Under the pieces are notes generated by a model. It was not told where the DNA came from. It searched no databases and saw only the letters and a list, made by a program, of their open reading frames with translations. Shown in pieces: positions 1 through 6,485 of a stretch of 10,655 nucleotides of DNA. The stretch is from Psychrobacter sp. UBA6766 (GTDB lineage Bacteria > Pseudomonadota > Gammaproteobacteria > Pseudomonadales > Moraxellaceae), in the NCBI RefSeq assembly GCF_002453355.1, contig NZ_DKGQ01000030.1:1-10655 (forward strand), given 5' to 3'. Within the stretch, counting starts at the first letter, position 1, and every line of letters begins with the position of its first letter. The translations under genes and the position numbers were made by a program.

Positions 1-91
1 ATCAACCTCACGTCGATAAGCGTTTTTTATTCTTTAATAGAAAATTAGAATAAAAATAGAAAACTATAATAAATAACTATAAAGCTCTCAT

Positions 92-1699
92 TTAAAAAAT
101 GTTACTTAATAAGAGATAGCTGATAGCAGACATCGAGGCCGCCGCAGGCAGGGTAATCACCCATGCCAAACCAATAGGCTTCATCAGCGCCCAATTGGTA
201 TCTCGATTGACCATACCGATACCAAGAACTGCACCAACTAGCGTATGCGTACTCGATACAGGCAAACCCATGGTAGATGCGCCCATAACGACAGCAGCAG
301 CGGCTAATTCCGCTGAGAAACCCGACGCAGGATGCATTTTCGCTAAATTGGTGCCGACGGTTTGGATGACTTCTTTACCGATAAACCAAAGTCCAACGAT
401 CAACGCCACACCAAAGGTCAGCATCACCGCAGCCGGTACCGCAGCTTCGGTTGCAATGTTATTGGTACGAATGACATCCATAATGGCGGCAAAAGGGCCG
501 ACGGCATTGGCGATATCATTTGAGCCATGACTAAAAGCAAAGGCTGACGCGGTAAAAACTTGCATCCAGCTAAACATGATAAACGTGGCTTTGGTTAAAT
601 CTTCTTTATGCTTACCGCGAATACTCTTGGTATAAATAAAGGTCGCAAGCCAGACCAGCGCTGCTATCATGCCCATGATAAAAAAGCCTTGCAGCGTTGT
701 CATGTTACTATTGACATTCTTGAGACCCTTAAAGACGACCAGTGACGTCATGACCGCACCGCCAGCACCAGCAATGAGCGGTACCCATTGTTTAAGGGCT
801 TTTAGGGTATCAAGGCTACTACGTTCGTGCTCAATTTCATAAAGCTGTTTGTAATAATCGGTCTCTAAATCCTCAACGTCGCAATCATCATCTTTATAGA
901 TTTCTTGATCACGCAGCATCGCTGACGTATACGCCAGTTGTTCTGATTCTGTCAAACTTTCCAAATACTCTTTGTGATTGTGCTTTAAGGTTTTTTTCTC
1001 GCCTTTTAGCGTCGCAATATGCGCCTCGGTTTTATCATTATATTCAATGATATTTTTCTTAATCTGTCCGTATAATAAGTAAGAAAAAAAGCCACCTAGT
1101 AGCGGCGATATGACCCAAGAGATAGCAATCGTTCCAATCGTGCTCCAATTCACGGCTGACAATGCCATATCTGTACCACCTAAGGTAATACCTAGCACAA
1201 CAGAGCTACCAACAACGCCGCCGATAATGGCGTGCGTGGTCGAAACCGGCAGACCTTTTTTGGTGGCAAATAACAACCAAAACGCTGCTGCAATGAGCGC
1301 TGAGAGCATGACATAAATAAACTGGTTAGGTGATACTGATAAACCATCCAGATCAACAATGCCGCTGCGAATGGTATCGGTGACTTCACCGCCCGCCAAA
1401 ACCGCGCCTGACACCTCAAATATCGCCGCGATACCCAAGGCTTGAGGGACAGTCAACGTCCCTGCCCCTACTGAGGTTCCAAAGGAGTTGGCGACGTCGT
1501 TACCACCGATATTGAATGCCATAAAGACACCAAAAGCCGTCGCTACAATAAATAGCGCCGTCTGCTGATGCATGGTGTAATCTAGACCCCACCATAAAAA
1601 GTAAGCGGTCATCGCAATCAGTAAAATGGCAAAAAATAGATTGATTCTCATAGAACCGACTGCTTTAGTTGGTCCTCTAGAACTGCTGCTAATACCCAT
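92..1699 (-). CDS. PiT-family inorganic phosphate transporter
   Basis: Low-affinity inorganic phosphate permease of the PHO4/PiT family, an inner-membrane carrier that normally moves (metal-)phosphate with protons or sodium. The 535-residue protein has the two-fold repeat of this family: GGNDVANSFG (about 65-74) pairs with HGSNDIANAVG (391-401), and PVSTTHAIIG (151-160) pairs with PVSSTHTLVG (480-489). Around ten hydrophobic segments flank a long hydrophilic loop (about 211-300) rich in Lys and Glu with an acidic patch near 269-281. E. coli PitA has 499 residues. The ATG at 1699 was chosen because AGGA lies 11 bases upstream (1711-1714). The frame stays open to a GTG at 1783 that has no Shine-Dalgarno sequence, and an ATG at 1651 also lacks one. 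The next gene, a polyphosphate-using enzyme on the same strand, supports a phosphate role. Whether it couples to H+ or Na+ cannot be told. Confidence 0.93.
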   Translation of the reverse strand: MGISSSSRGPTKAVGSMRINLFFAILLIAMTAYFLWWGLDYTMHQQTALFIVATAFGVFMAFNIGGNDVANSFGTSVGAGTLTVPQALGIAAIFEVSGAVLAGGEVTDTIRSGIVDLDGLSVSPNQFIYVMLSALIAAAFWLLFATKKGLPVSTTHAIIGGVVGSSVVLGITLGGTDMALSAVNWSTIGTIAISWVISPLLGGFFSYLLYGQIKKNIIEYNDKTEAHIATLKGEKKTLKHNHKEYLESLTESEQLAYTSAMLRDQEIYKDDDCDVEDLETDYYKQLYEIEHERSSLDTLKALKQWVPLIAGAGGAVMTSLVVFKGLKNVNSNMTTLQGFFIMGMIAALVWLATFIYTKSIRGKHKEDLTKATFIMFSWMQVFTASAFAFSHGSNDIANAVGPFAAIMDVIRTNNIATEAAVPAAVMLTFGVALIVGLWFIGKEVIQTVGTNLAKMHPASGFSAELAAAAVVMGASTMGLPVSSTHTLVGAVLGIGMVNRDTNWALMKPIGLAWVITLPAAASMSAISYLLLSNIF

Positions 1700-1710
1700 A
1701 CGTTGATACG

Positions 1711-1714
1711 TCCT
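1711..1714 (-). promoter_or_regulatory. Ribosome binding site deciding the PiT start
   Basis: On the minus strand AGGA lies 11 bases before the ATG at 1699. The GTG (1783) and ATG (1651) alternatives have no comparable motif within range, so this site favours the 535-residue form. The spacing is somewhat long, so the choice is moderate. Confidence 0.5.
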
Positions 1715-1912
1715 GCGTAAGCTGATTGAAATTATAGGTGATTGATAACATTGCGGCGCTATTGATAGTGTTGTTTTAACCACCCAACATTGTGATAGCT
1801 CGTACGCAACGTGTGTTTGAAATAACAGTTTGAAAATTAGCTTGTATTTCTTTCTTAAACTTCTGTTTTACAAATGGATTTAAATGACTGTCTTGCAATA
1901 TATTATTAGTAT

Positions 1913-1962
1913 AGCGACCTGAGAATTTTGCATGATTATTCATTCTTATTCTTAAGGTCGCT
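1913..1962. repeat. Imperfect inverted repeat upstream of the transporter
   Basis: AGCGACCT (1913-1920) is the exact reverse complement of AGGTCGCT (1955-1962). After a small bulge the pairing continues for five bases (AGAAT 1922-1926 with ATTCT 1948-1952), leaving a 21-base loop. No T-run follows on either strand, so it is not a standard terminator. It lies about 215 bases before the transporter start and could form in its leader RNA. Function unknown. Confidence 0.5.
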
Positions 1963-2010
1963 TGCTCACAATAAATACATCAGATAAAAACCATCACGCA
2001 ACATGTCATA

Positions 2011-2060
2011 AAGCCGCAAGTGGTATTGCCAAATCGTCCGATTACAGCATCCTGCGGCTT
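2011..2060. repeat. GC-rich 8-bp inverted repeat
   Basis: AAGCCGCA (2011-2018) and TGCGGCTT (2053-2060) are perfect reverse complements separated by 34 bases, in otherwise AT-rich DNA. The loop is long and there is no following T-run. It may be part of a structured RNA or chance. Confidence 0.35.
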
Positions 2061-2134
2061 AGTTTCTTCTAGTAATAGCATTGGTTGTGACAAATCTGTT
2101 GGTAATAATCAAAGTGCTTATATAGAGAAGGTCC

Positions 2135-2152
2135 TATCCGGCTACTCGGATA
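2135..2152. repeat. Small 6-bp hairpin
   Basis: TATCCG (2135-2140) and CGGATA (2147-2152) pair perfectly around a six-base loop, and TTT follows on the plus strand. The stem is too short and the T-run too weak to call a terminator with confidence. Confidence 0.35.
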
Positions 2153-2297
2153 TTTCAGTAAAAAGCCAAGTTATAAGACCAAATTATTACGCGCCTATTA
2201 TATTAAATATAGACACATAATGCATGATGATATTGCAAGATTTGTAACTGCACAAACACTGCTCAGAAAAGCCATCAACTTAGTGAAAAATTGTTGT

Positions 2298-2314
2298 CAA
2301 ATTTTATAAATTTG
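2298..2314. repeat. AT-rich palindrome, possible protein-binding site
   Basis: CAAATTT and AAATTTG form perfect seven-base arms around TAT, giving a 17-base symmetric site in the size range of dimeric regulator operators. It overlaps a minus-strand TTGACA (2295-2300). No regulator can be named, and AT-rich DNA produces such palindromes by chance. Confidence 0.3.
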
Positions 2315-2332
2315 CTGAGTAAAAAGAACAGT

Positions 2333-2357
2333 AACCATCAAACATCCATGGTTTTTT
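2333..2357 (+). terminator. Weak terminator-like hairpin facing the plus strand
   Basis: AACCAT (2333-2338) pairs with ATGGTT (2348-2353) around a nine-base loop, and a run of T (2352-2357) follows directly on the plus strand. On the minus strand it lies about 40 bases after the stop of the polyphosphate enzyme, but there the T-rich stretch comes only after several other bases. The orientation therefore fits a plus-strand transcript better, although no gene is seen there. Confidence 0.25.
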
Positions 2358-2395
2358 CATCTCTGTGAGCCTTTACCAATCAATTATATTTGTCT

Positions 2396-4117
2396 TTAAC
2401 TTTCAATCTTAGAAAGTGCTGCAGATAACTGATCAATCGCATGGTCCAACACATCCAAACGCGCTTGCCGTTTTTCATTAGTCGCGATGATGGCCCAAGG
2501 TGCGTCCTCTGTATCGGTACGTGCCAGCATATCGGTGGCCGACTGTACATAATCCGACCATTTGTCACGATTGCGCCAATCGTCATCGGTCAGTTTGAAC
2601 TGCTTGTGCGGAGTATCATCACGCGCTTCAAAGCGCTCAAGCTGTTCTTTTTTATCAATAGCCAACCAATATTTAATAACTATTGTCCCAGCTGCTACCA
2701 AATCGGCCTCAAAGCGATTGATTTCATCATAGGCGCGCTGCCATTCTTCATTGGTAGCGAAGCCTTCAATACGCTCAACCAATACTCGTCCGTACCAAGT
2801 ACGGTCAAAGATAGCAATACGACTGATACGATCGGTTTGCTCGTTTGGAAGCTTGGTCCAAAACCGCCATAAATAAGGGTGTTGTAACTCATATATCATC
2901 GGCGCGCCAATATTATAAATTTGATATTCACGGGGGTCGAGCGGCGCCACTAACCTTTTAATGGCGCCGCCCTTACCAGCAGCATCCATTCCTTCAAAAG
3001 CAAATACCACATGCCGACCTTGACGCGCCCTTAGCAATTTGGCTAGATGCGCTTGCTTATCTGCTAATGCGTCATGATATTTATCCTTATCTATTTCGTT
3101 GCCATCGATATCTGTTAAGGTTTTAGGTATGGTGACAGGGTCAAATTTTGTCATCTTTTTTGACTTTCCACTTGCGGCTTTACTGCTTGCGGCTTTACTG
3201 CTTGCTTCTTTACTACTTGCTAATGCGGTTTGCATTGCCTGCAATACTTCATGACAAAAATGAGTAGCCGCTTGTGATTTATCAGTACCATCGATAATAC
3301 TCCAATCATCTTGCTGTCGTAATAATGCGATCGCTACCTCATTAAAGGTCTCGACGACCTTTTTGCTGTTCCAATCAACTTGATATAAAAATTCTGGATC
3401 TGCTTCATCATCATTAAGCCGCTCATGCAGTGTGTCGATATCGACATGAAACCAACATTTGAGTAGTTTGGTTTGGTTAGCAGCAAGATCTTGCTCAAAC
3501 GCTTGTAATTTAGTCAGCGCTTCTCGTAGGTAGTCTTGCCATTGACCGATGGGTAACTCCTTAACTTTCGTAAACTTTTTATCTCTTAGCTTTTTACTCT
3601 CGTTGTGTTCTTTTTTATGGTCGCTAGTTTCTTCATTTTTACCATCTTTCTTATTGTCATTATCTCGGGTTGCCATCCTCATGACGTTGTAAAGCAAATC
3701 AGCGTACCAGTTACCGAAGTACACCATGACATCGCCGTGTCGCGGCAGCGCTTTGGTATGCGCTTGCCAAATTGGTTGATACGCCAACGGACCATAACCG
3801 ATGGTTGCCTCTACTTTAAGTAAACGCGGGTCAACCCATTGCCGCAGTTGCGTGACCGCCGTGCCCTTTCCTGCTTGTTCCATCCCGTTAACCAGCACCA
3901 AGAGTCCTGTTGGTTTATTGATGGTTGGCGGTGATTGTTGCCGCGTGGCTCGCAAGGCAAATTGGGCATTAACCAAAGCCAATCTAAGGGTATCTTTATC
4001 CATCGAAAACTGGCTGAGCGGATTGGGCGTTAAATGTTTGCGGGCAACTGCCTCGCTAAATTGCGCACTTACCGCTTGTGGCGTTTCAGGTTCAGTCGTA
4101 TTATTGTTTTTGCCCAT
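2396..4117 (-). CDS. pap: Polyphosphate:AMP phosphotransferase (class II PPK2, two-domain)
   Basis: Transfers phosphate from polyphosphate to AMP, giving ADP, in the cytoplasm; it can regenerate adenine nucleotides from stored polyphosphate. Two PPK2 (P-loop kinase) domains lie in tandem, as in class II enzymes such as Acinetobacter Pap. The C-terminal domain (about 340-565) has an intact Walker A, GMDAAGKGG (376-384), and the catalytic DRTWYGRVLVER (438-449), followed by an Arg/Lys-rich lid (about 495-520). The N-terminal domain (about 45-300) keeps GMEQAGKGT (78-86), but the matching second motif has degenerated to GNWYADLL (135-142), as expected for the inactive half. At 573 residues it is longer than the roughly 475-500 usual for the family. 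The excess is a charged Lys/Asp/Glu insertion (about 151-182) and an Ala/Ser/Lys linker (about 298-321). AAGGAAGGA lies eight bases before the ATG. The phosphate transporter lies downstream on the same strand. Confidence 0.93.
   Translation of the reverse strand: MGKNNNTTEPETPQAVSAQFSEAVARKHLTPNPLSQFSMDKDTLRLALVNAQFALRATRQQSPPTINKPTGLLVLVNGMEQAGKGTAVTQLRQWVDPRLLKVEATIGYGPLAYQPIWQAHTKALPRHGDVMVYFGNWYADLLYNVMRMATRDNDNKKDGKNEETSDHKKEHNESKKLRDKKFTKVKELPIGQWQDYLREALTKLQAFEQDLAANQTKLLKCWFHVDIDTLHERLNDDEADPEFLYQVDWNSKKVVETFNEVAIALLRQQDDWSIIDGTDKSQAATHFCHEVLQAMQTALASSKEASSKAASSKAASGKSKKMTKFDPVTIPKTLTDIDGNEIDKDKYHDALADKQAHLAKLLRARQGRHVVFAFEGMDAAGKGGAIKRLVAPLDPREYQIYNIGAPMIYELQHPYLWRFWTKLPNEQTDRISRIAIFDRTWYGRVLVERIEGFATNEEWQRAYDEINRFEADLVAAGTIVIKYWLAIDKKEQLERFEARDDTPHKQFKLTDDDWRNRDKWSDYVQSATDMLARTDTEDAPWAIIATNEKRQARLDVLDHAIDQLSAALSKIES
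3171..3215. repeat. 15-bp tandem repeat inside the polyphosphate enzyme gene
   Basis: Two identical 15-base units (3171-3185 and 3186-3200) are followed by a diverged third unit (3201-3215). On the minus strand they encode the pentapeptides SSKEA-SSKAA-SSKAA in the linker between the two PPK2 domains. Being a multiple of three, copy-number change would keep the frame, so the linker length may vary between strains. Confidence 0.85.
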
Positions 4118-4125
4118 AACTGGAG

Positions 4126-4134
4126 TCCTTCCTT
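4126..4134 (-). promoter_or_regulatory. Strong ribosome binding site of pap
   Basis: AAGGAAGGA on the minus strand, eight bases before the ATG at 4117. It supports this start for the 573-residue protein. Confidence 0.75.
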
Positions 4135-4249
4135 AATTAAAAGCATGATTGAAAACTTATGAGCTTAATCATAGCATTGAGTAAATATAGTAAATAACGC
4201 TGCTATGTAACAGTTTGGCATTTGTATTCTGCGTTATTTTCTTTTAAGG

Positions 4250-4278
4250 TGAACACAATTTTGTGCGCCTGCTTTAAT
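4250..4278 (+). promoter_or_regulatory. Possible sigma-70 promoter for the gene before ubiE
   Basis: TGAACA (4250-4255, 4 of 6 consensus bases) and TTTAAT (4273-4278, 5 of 6) are 17 bases apart, about 90 bases before the ATG at 4367. A small symmetric element, CACAA-TT-TTGTG (4254-4265), overlaps the -35 and spacer. The 249-base gap (4118-4366) separates divergent genes, so promoters in both directions are expected. None is clear for the minus strand. Confidence 0.3.
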
Positions 4279-4366
4279 AGTTACCCAAAGTACAACCCCT
4301 TAGCATTACCTAGAATTTTTATCATCAAAATGATTGCCATTTTTACTTTTTATAGGAAGACCCTCC

Positions 4367-5077
4367 ATGTCTGCTTTAGCCAATTTACAACAGCACTTAA
4401 ACCGTTTTTGGGCGCTGCCACATCATGAAAATGCTGCCTTAAATACTAAGCTTAAAGAAGTGCAAGCATGGCAACAAGCCCGTATTAAAAAGACACATAG
4501 TGCGCTATTTGAACAACCAAAAAACAAACCGATGGCAGAGTATTTTTTGACGCAGCTGTATGGTGGTGATGAATTTAAAGTGTTGGCAGAACAGCTAGGC
4601 CGCATCCTTCCCAAAGCCAAGAAATTGGAACGCCTTGCTAAAGAGGCTTCTTTAGAAGCGGGTAGCATGGGCATTCAAGCGTCTATCTTGGCCATCGAGT
4701 TGGATTTACATTTGGCCGAGTGGTTAGTGGCTCAAGATTTACCCGTTAATGAAGAAAACATGCTTGCTGCTTACCGTGCTGTCGATGAAGCAAACGAGCG
4801 CCGCGTACAAATTAATAATCTAAAAGAAGTCTGCTATCGTACCGATAAAGATTTGAACTCGTTTATGCTCAAAAAAGCCTTTGGCCTAGCCAAAGGCGCG
4901 GCTTATCGCCATAACTTTCAACCGCTTTACGACTTTATCGATTCAGGCTTTAAAGCAATGAAGCCATTAAAGAGCGTGAGCAGCTTTATCGAACCGTTTT
5001 GTGAGCGTGAGCTTAAGATTATTGACGAGGTTCATGACACGGATAATGGCGGTAAGCCAGCAGCGTTTGGTGTATGA
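4367..5077 (+). CDS. Uncharacterised helical protein, FFLEELY-motif type
   Basis: A 236-residue soluble protein of unknown function. It has no signal peptide or membrane segment and looks almost wholly alpha-helical, with many Lys, Glu, Leu and Ala. The segment YFLTQLYGGDEF (59-70), followed by a leucine-rich basic helix (LGRILPKAKKLERL, 77-90), resembles the hallmark of the conserved hypothetical FFLEELY-motif proteins found in Moraxellaceae and some other gammaproteobacteria; this assignment is from memory of the motif. The ATG at 4367 is preferred because AGGA (4354-4357) lies nine bases upstream. The frame also offers an ATG at 4334, which would put this ribosome binding site inside the gene. 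It lies 145 bases before ubiE on the same strand and may be co-transcribed with it, but a long hairpin lies between them and no ubiquinone role is known. Confidence 0.75.
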   Translation: MSALANLQQHLNRFWALPHHENAALNTKLKEVQAWQQARIKKTHSALFEQPKNKPMAEYFLTQLYGGDEFKVLAEQLGRILPKAKKLERLAKEASLEAGSMGIQASILAIELDLHLAEWLVAQDLPVNEENMLAAYRAVDEANERRVQINNLKEVCYRTDKDLNSFMLKKAFGLAKGAAYRHNFQPLYDFIDSGFKAMKPLKSVSSFIEPFCERELKIIDEVHDTDNGGKPAAFGV

Positions 5078-5125
5078 TAGGAACAATAATACCTGTGACT
5101 AACTGCGCGGTATGGTGATTAAATA

Positions 5126-5165
5126 GGGTTTAAACAGCATTTACTCAGTGTTTAAGTTTAAACCC
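5126..5165. repeat. Perfect 10-bp inverted repeat between the hypothetical gene and ubiE
   Basis: GGGTTTAAAC (5126-5135) and GTTTAAACCC (5156-5165) pair perfectly around a 20-base loop. Each arm also contains the palindrome GTTTAAAC. No T-run follows on the plus strand, so it is not a textbook intrinsic terminator. It could be a weak terminator, an RNA-stabilising structure or a protein-binding site in the ubiE leader. Confidence 0.6.
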
Positions 5166-5181
5166 CGCTCAAATACGCCAT

Positions 5182-5209
5182 CATAAAAATGAATACATAA
5201 AAATGAATA
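5182..5209. repeat. Perfect 14-bp tandem duplication just before the ubiE ribosome binding site
   Basis: CATAAAAATGAATA occurs twice without a gap (5182-5195 and 5196-5209). It ends two bases before the ubiE Shine-Dalgarno sequence. Each copy contains an out-of-frame ATG. It looks like a slippage duplication in the 5' leader, and copy number could affect expression. Confidence 0.9.
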
Positions 5210-5211
5210 AT

Positions 5212-5215
5212 AGGA
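5212..5215 (+). promoter_or_regulatory. Ribosome binding site supporting the long UbiE start
   Basis: AGGA lies seven bases before the ATG at 5223. It supports translation of the long N-terminal extension. No in-frame ATG, GTG or TTG lies just before the conserved UbiE core. Confidence 0.7.
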
Positions 5216-5222
5216 TAATGCG

Positions 5223-6347
5223 ATGACTGATAACTCTAATAACAACCCTAGCCAAACTGATCAAACTCATACCAATAGCCCAACTTCTCATGGCCATTTA
5301 CAAGATAAACTGGTCAAAGATAGTATTGCCAACAACCAAAACATTACCGATCAAGTAAAAGCACGTCAAAGCTATGGTTCTAGTGCATCGCTTAATGCAA
5401 ATGCCGAAGTCGACAACAGCAACCATAATGACTTTACCCAAGTTCAAGACTTGCCAACTGGAACGCCACAAGGCCAACAAACGACTATGCCAAACACGAT
5501 AAACAACAGCACAAGCACGACTTCCCCGCAAGCTCAAACCACCAAACAAACCCTTTTTAACCAGCGTGATGACATAAATAATCCGCATACGCTCGATACC
5601 GATGGCAATGAGCAAACCCATTTTGGTTATAAGACGGTCAATAAAGCCGAAAAACAAGCGCGTGTTGCCGATGTTTTCACCTCAGTTGCTAAAAAATACG
5701 ACATTATGAACGACTTAATGTCATTTGGTATTCATCGCTTGTGGAAGCGTTATGCCATTAGTTTATCGGGCGTTCGTTCGGGTCAACACGTTCTCGATAT
5801 TGCAGGTGGTACGGGCGATTTGGCCAAAGTTTTCAGTCGTGAAGTTGGTAAAAATGGTCATGTGGTGTTATCAGACATCAACGCCGCCATGCTAGAAGTT
5901 GGCCGCGAACGCCTTATCAATGCTGGCTGTAACAACGTTGATTTTGTCCTCGCCAATGCTGAAACACTCGCGCCTTTTGATGATGAAAGCTTTGATTTGG
6001 TGACCATTAGCTTTGGTCTTCGTAATGTCACGGACAAAGATGCAGCGCTAAAAGCCATGTATCGCGTCCTTAAACCAGGCGGTCGATTATTGATTTTAGA
6101 ATTCTCAAAACCTGTCTTTGAGCCATTATCGAAAGCCTACGATTTGTATTCATTTACCGCCTTGCCAATTATGGGAAAGCTGGTTGCCAACGATTCTGAA
6201 AGCTATCAATACTTGGCAGAGTCAATTCGTATGCACCCTGATCAGCAAACGCTTAAGCAGATGATGCAACAAGCGGGATTTGAAAACTGTGATTATCATA
6301 ATTTGACGGCTGGTATCGTTGCGGTACATCGTGGTTTTAAAGCTTAA
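5223..6347 (+). CDS. ubiE: Ubiquinone/menaquinone C-methyltransferase UbiE with long N-terminal extension
   Basis: SAM-dependent C-methyltransferase that methylates the benzoquinol ring (and demethylmenaquinol where that is made) during quinone synthesis. The core begins at THFGYKTV (132-139) and runs to the C-terminus at 374, closely matching E. coli UbiE (251 residues). Visible are MNDLMSFGIHRLWKR (162-176), the SAM-binding VLDIAGGTGDL (190-200), and RNVTDKDAALKAMYRVLKPGGRL (267-289). The C-terminal SIRMHPDQQTLKQMM (334-348) and NLTAGIVAVHRG (360-371) are also family-typical. Residues 1-131 are an extra region, about half Asn, Gln, Ser and Thr, with no hydrophobic segment, and probably disordered. 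The start has a good ribosome binding site; the only internal Met before the core is at 89. It is the first of the ubiE-ubiJ-ubiB run, and ubiJ follows after 138 bases. Confidence 0.96.
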   Translation: MTDNSNNNPSQTDQTHTNSPTSHGHLQDKLVKDSIANNQNITDQVKARQSYGSSASLNANAEVDNSNHNDFTQVQDLPTGTPQGQQTTMPNTINNSTSTTSPQAQTTKQTLFNQRDDINNPHTLDTDGNEQTHFGYKTVNKAEKQARVADVFTSVAKKYDIMNDLMSFGIHRLWKRYAISLSGVRSGQHVLDIAGGTGDLAKVFSREVGKNGHVVLSDINAAMLEVGRERLINAGCNNVDFVLANAETLAPFDDESFDLVTISFGLRNVTDKDAALKAMYRVLKPGGRLLILEFSKPVFEPLSKAYDLYSFTALPIMGKLVANDSESYQYLAESIRMHPDQQTLKQMMQQAGFENCDYHNLTAGIVAVHRGFKA

Positions 6348-6485
6348 TAATAGTTTTAGAGCTTGATTATAAAAAGTATGGCGATAAAGTAATTACTATC
6401 TATCGATGATCACTTTTAACCTTTATGTTAGCTTTGATAAACGATGCGCTGTTTTCAGGCGCTTAACTAAATATACGAGAGCCTT

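Larger units (their letters stand above)
1784..2395. other. Long AT-rich intergenic region with several inverted repeats
   Basis: No convincing gene lies between the phosphate transporter and the polyphosphate enzyme. The longest plus-strand reading frame (2020-2220, GTG start) has no ribosome binding site and no recognisable motif. The stretch contains hairpins at 1913-1962, 2011-2060 and 2135-2152, an AT-rich palindrome at 2298-2314 and a terminator-like stem at 2333-2357. It presumably includes the promoter of the transporter. A perfect TATAAT on the minus strand (2197-2202) lacks a good -35 partner, and a perfect minus-strand TTGACA (2295-2300) lacks a good -10. Confidence 0.5.

Noticed and set aside
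24..56. Perfect 10-bp inverted repeat TTTTTATTCT/AGAATAAAAA after the transporter stop
   Set aside because: The stem is almost all A/T and no T-run follows it on the minus strand, so it is not a supported terminator.
1700..1783. Longer transporter start at the GTG at 1783 (563 residues)
   Set aside because: No Shine-Dalgarno sequence, and the added residues look unlike a transporter N-terminus. The ATG at 1699 has AGGA upstream.
1880..2100. Possible Pho boxes before the transporter (TGTCAT-like half sites)
   Set aside because: Only isolated half sites are present; no pair with the correct spacing was found on either strand.
2020..2220. Small plus-strand reading frame of 66 residues in the gap between the two phosphate genes
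   Set aside because: GTG start with no ribosome binding site, no recognisable motif and no adjacent gene on that strand.
2441..2872. Plus-strand open frame of 143 residues within the polyphosphate enzyme gene
   Set aside because: It is antisense to conserved PPK2 catalytic motifs and has no independent support.
5298..5657. Minus-strand open frame of 119 residues under the UbiE extension
   Set aside because: It is the antisense of a low-complexity coding region, with no ribosome binding site or motif. The plus-strand frame runs into the clear UbiE core.
6446..6462. Small GC hairpin before ubiJ
   Set aside because: The stem is about six pairs with a bulge and no T-run follows, so it is not supported as a terminator.
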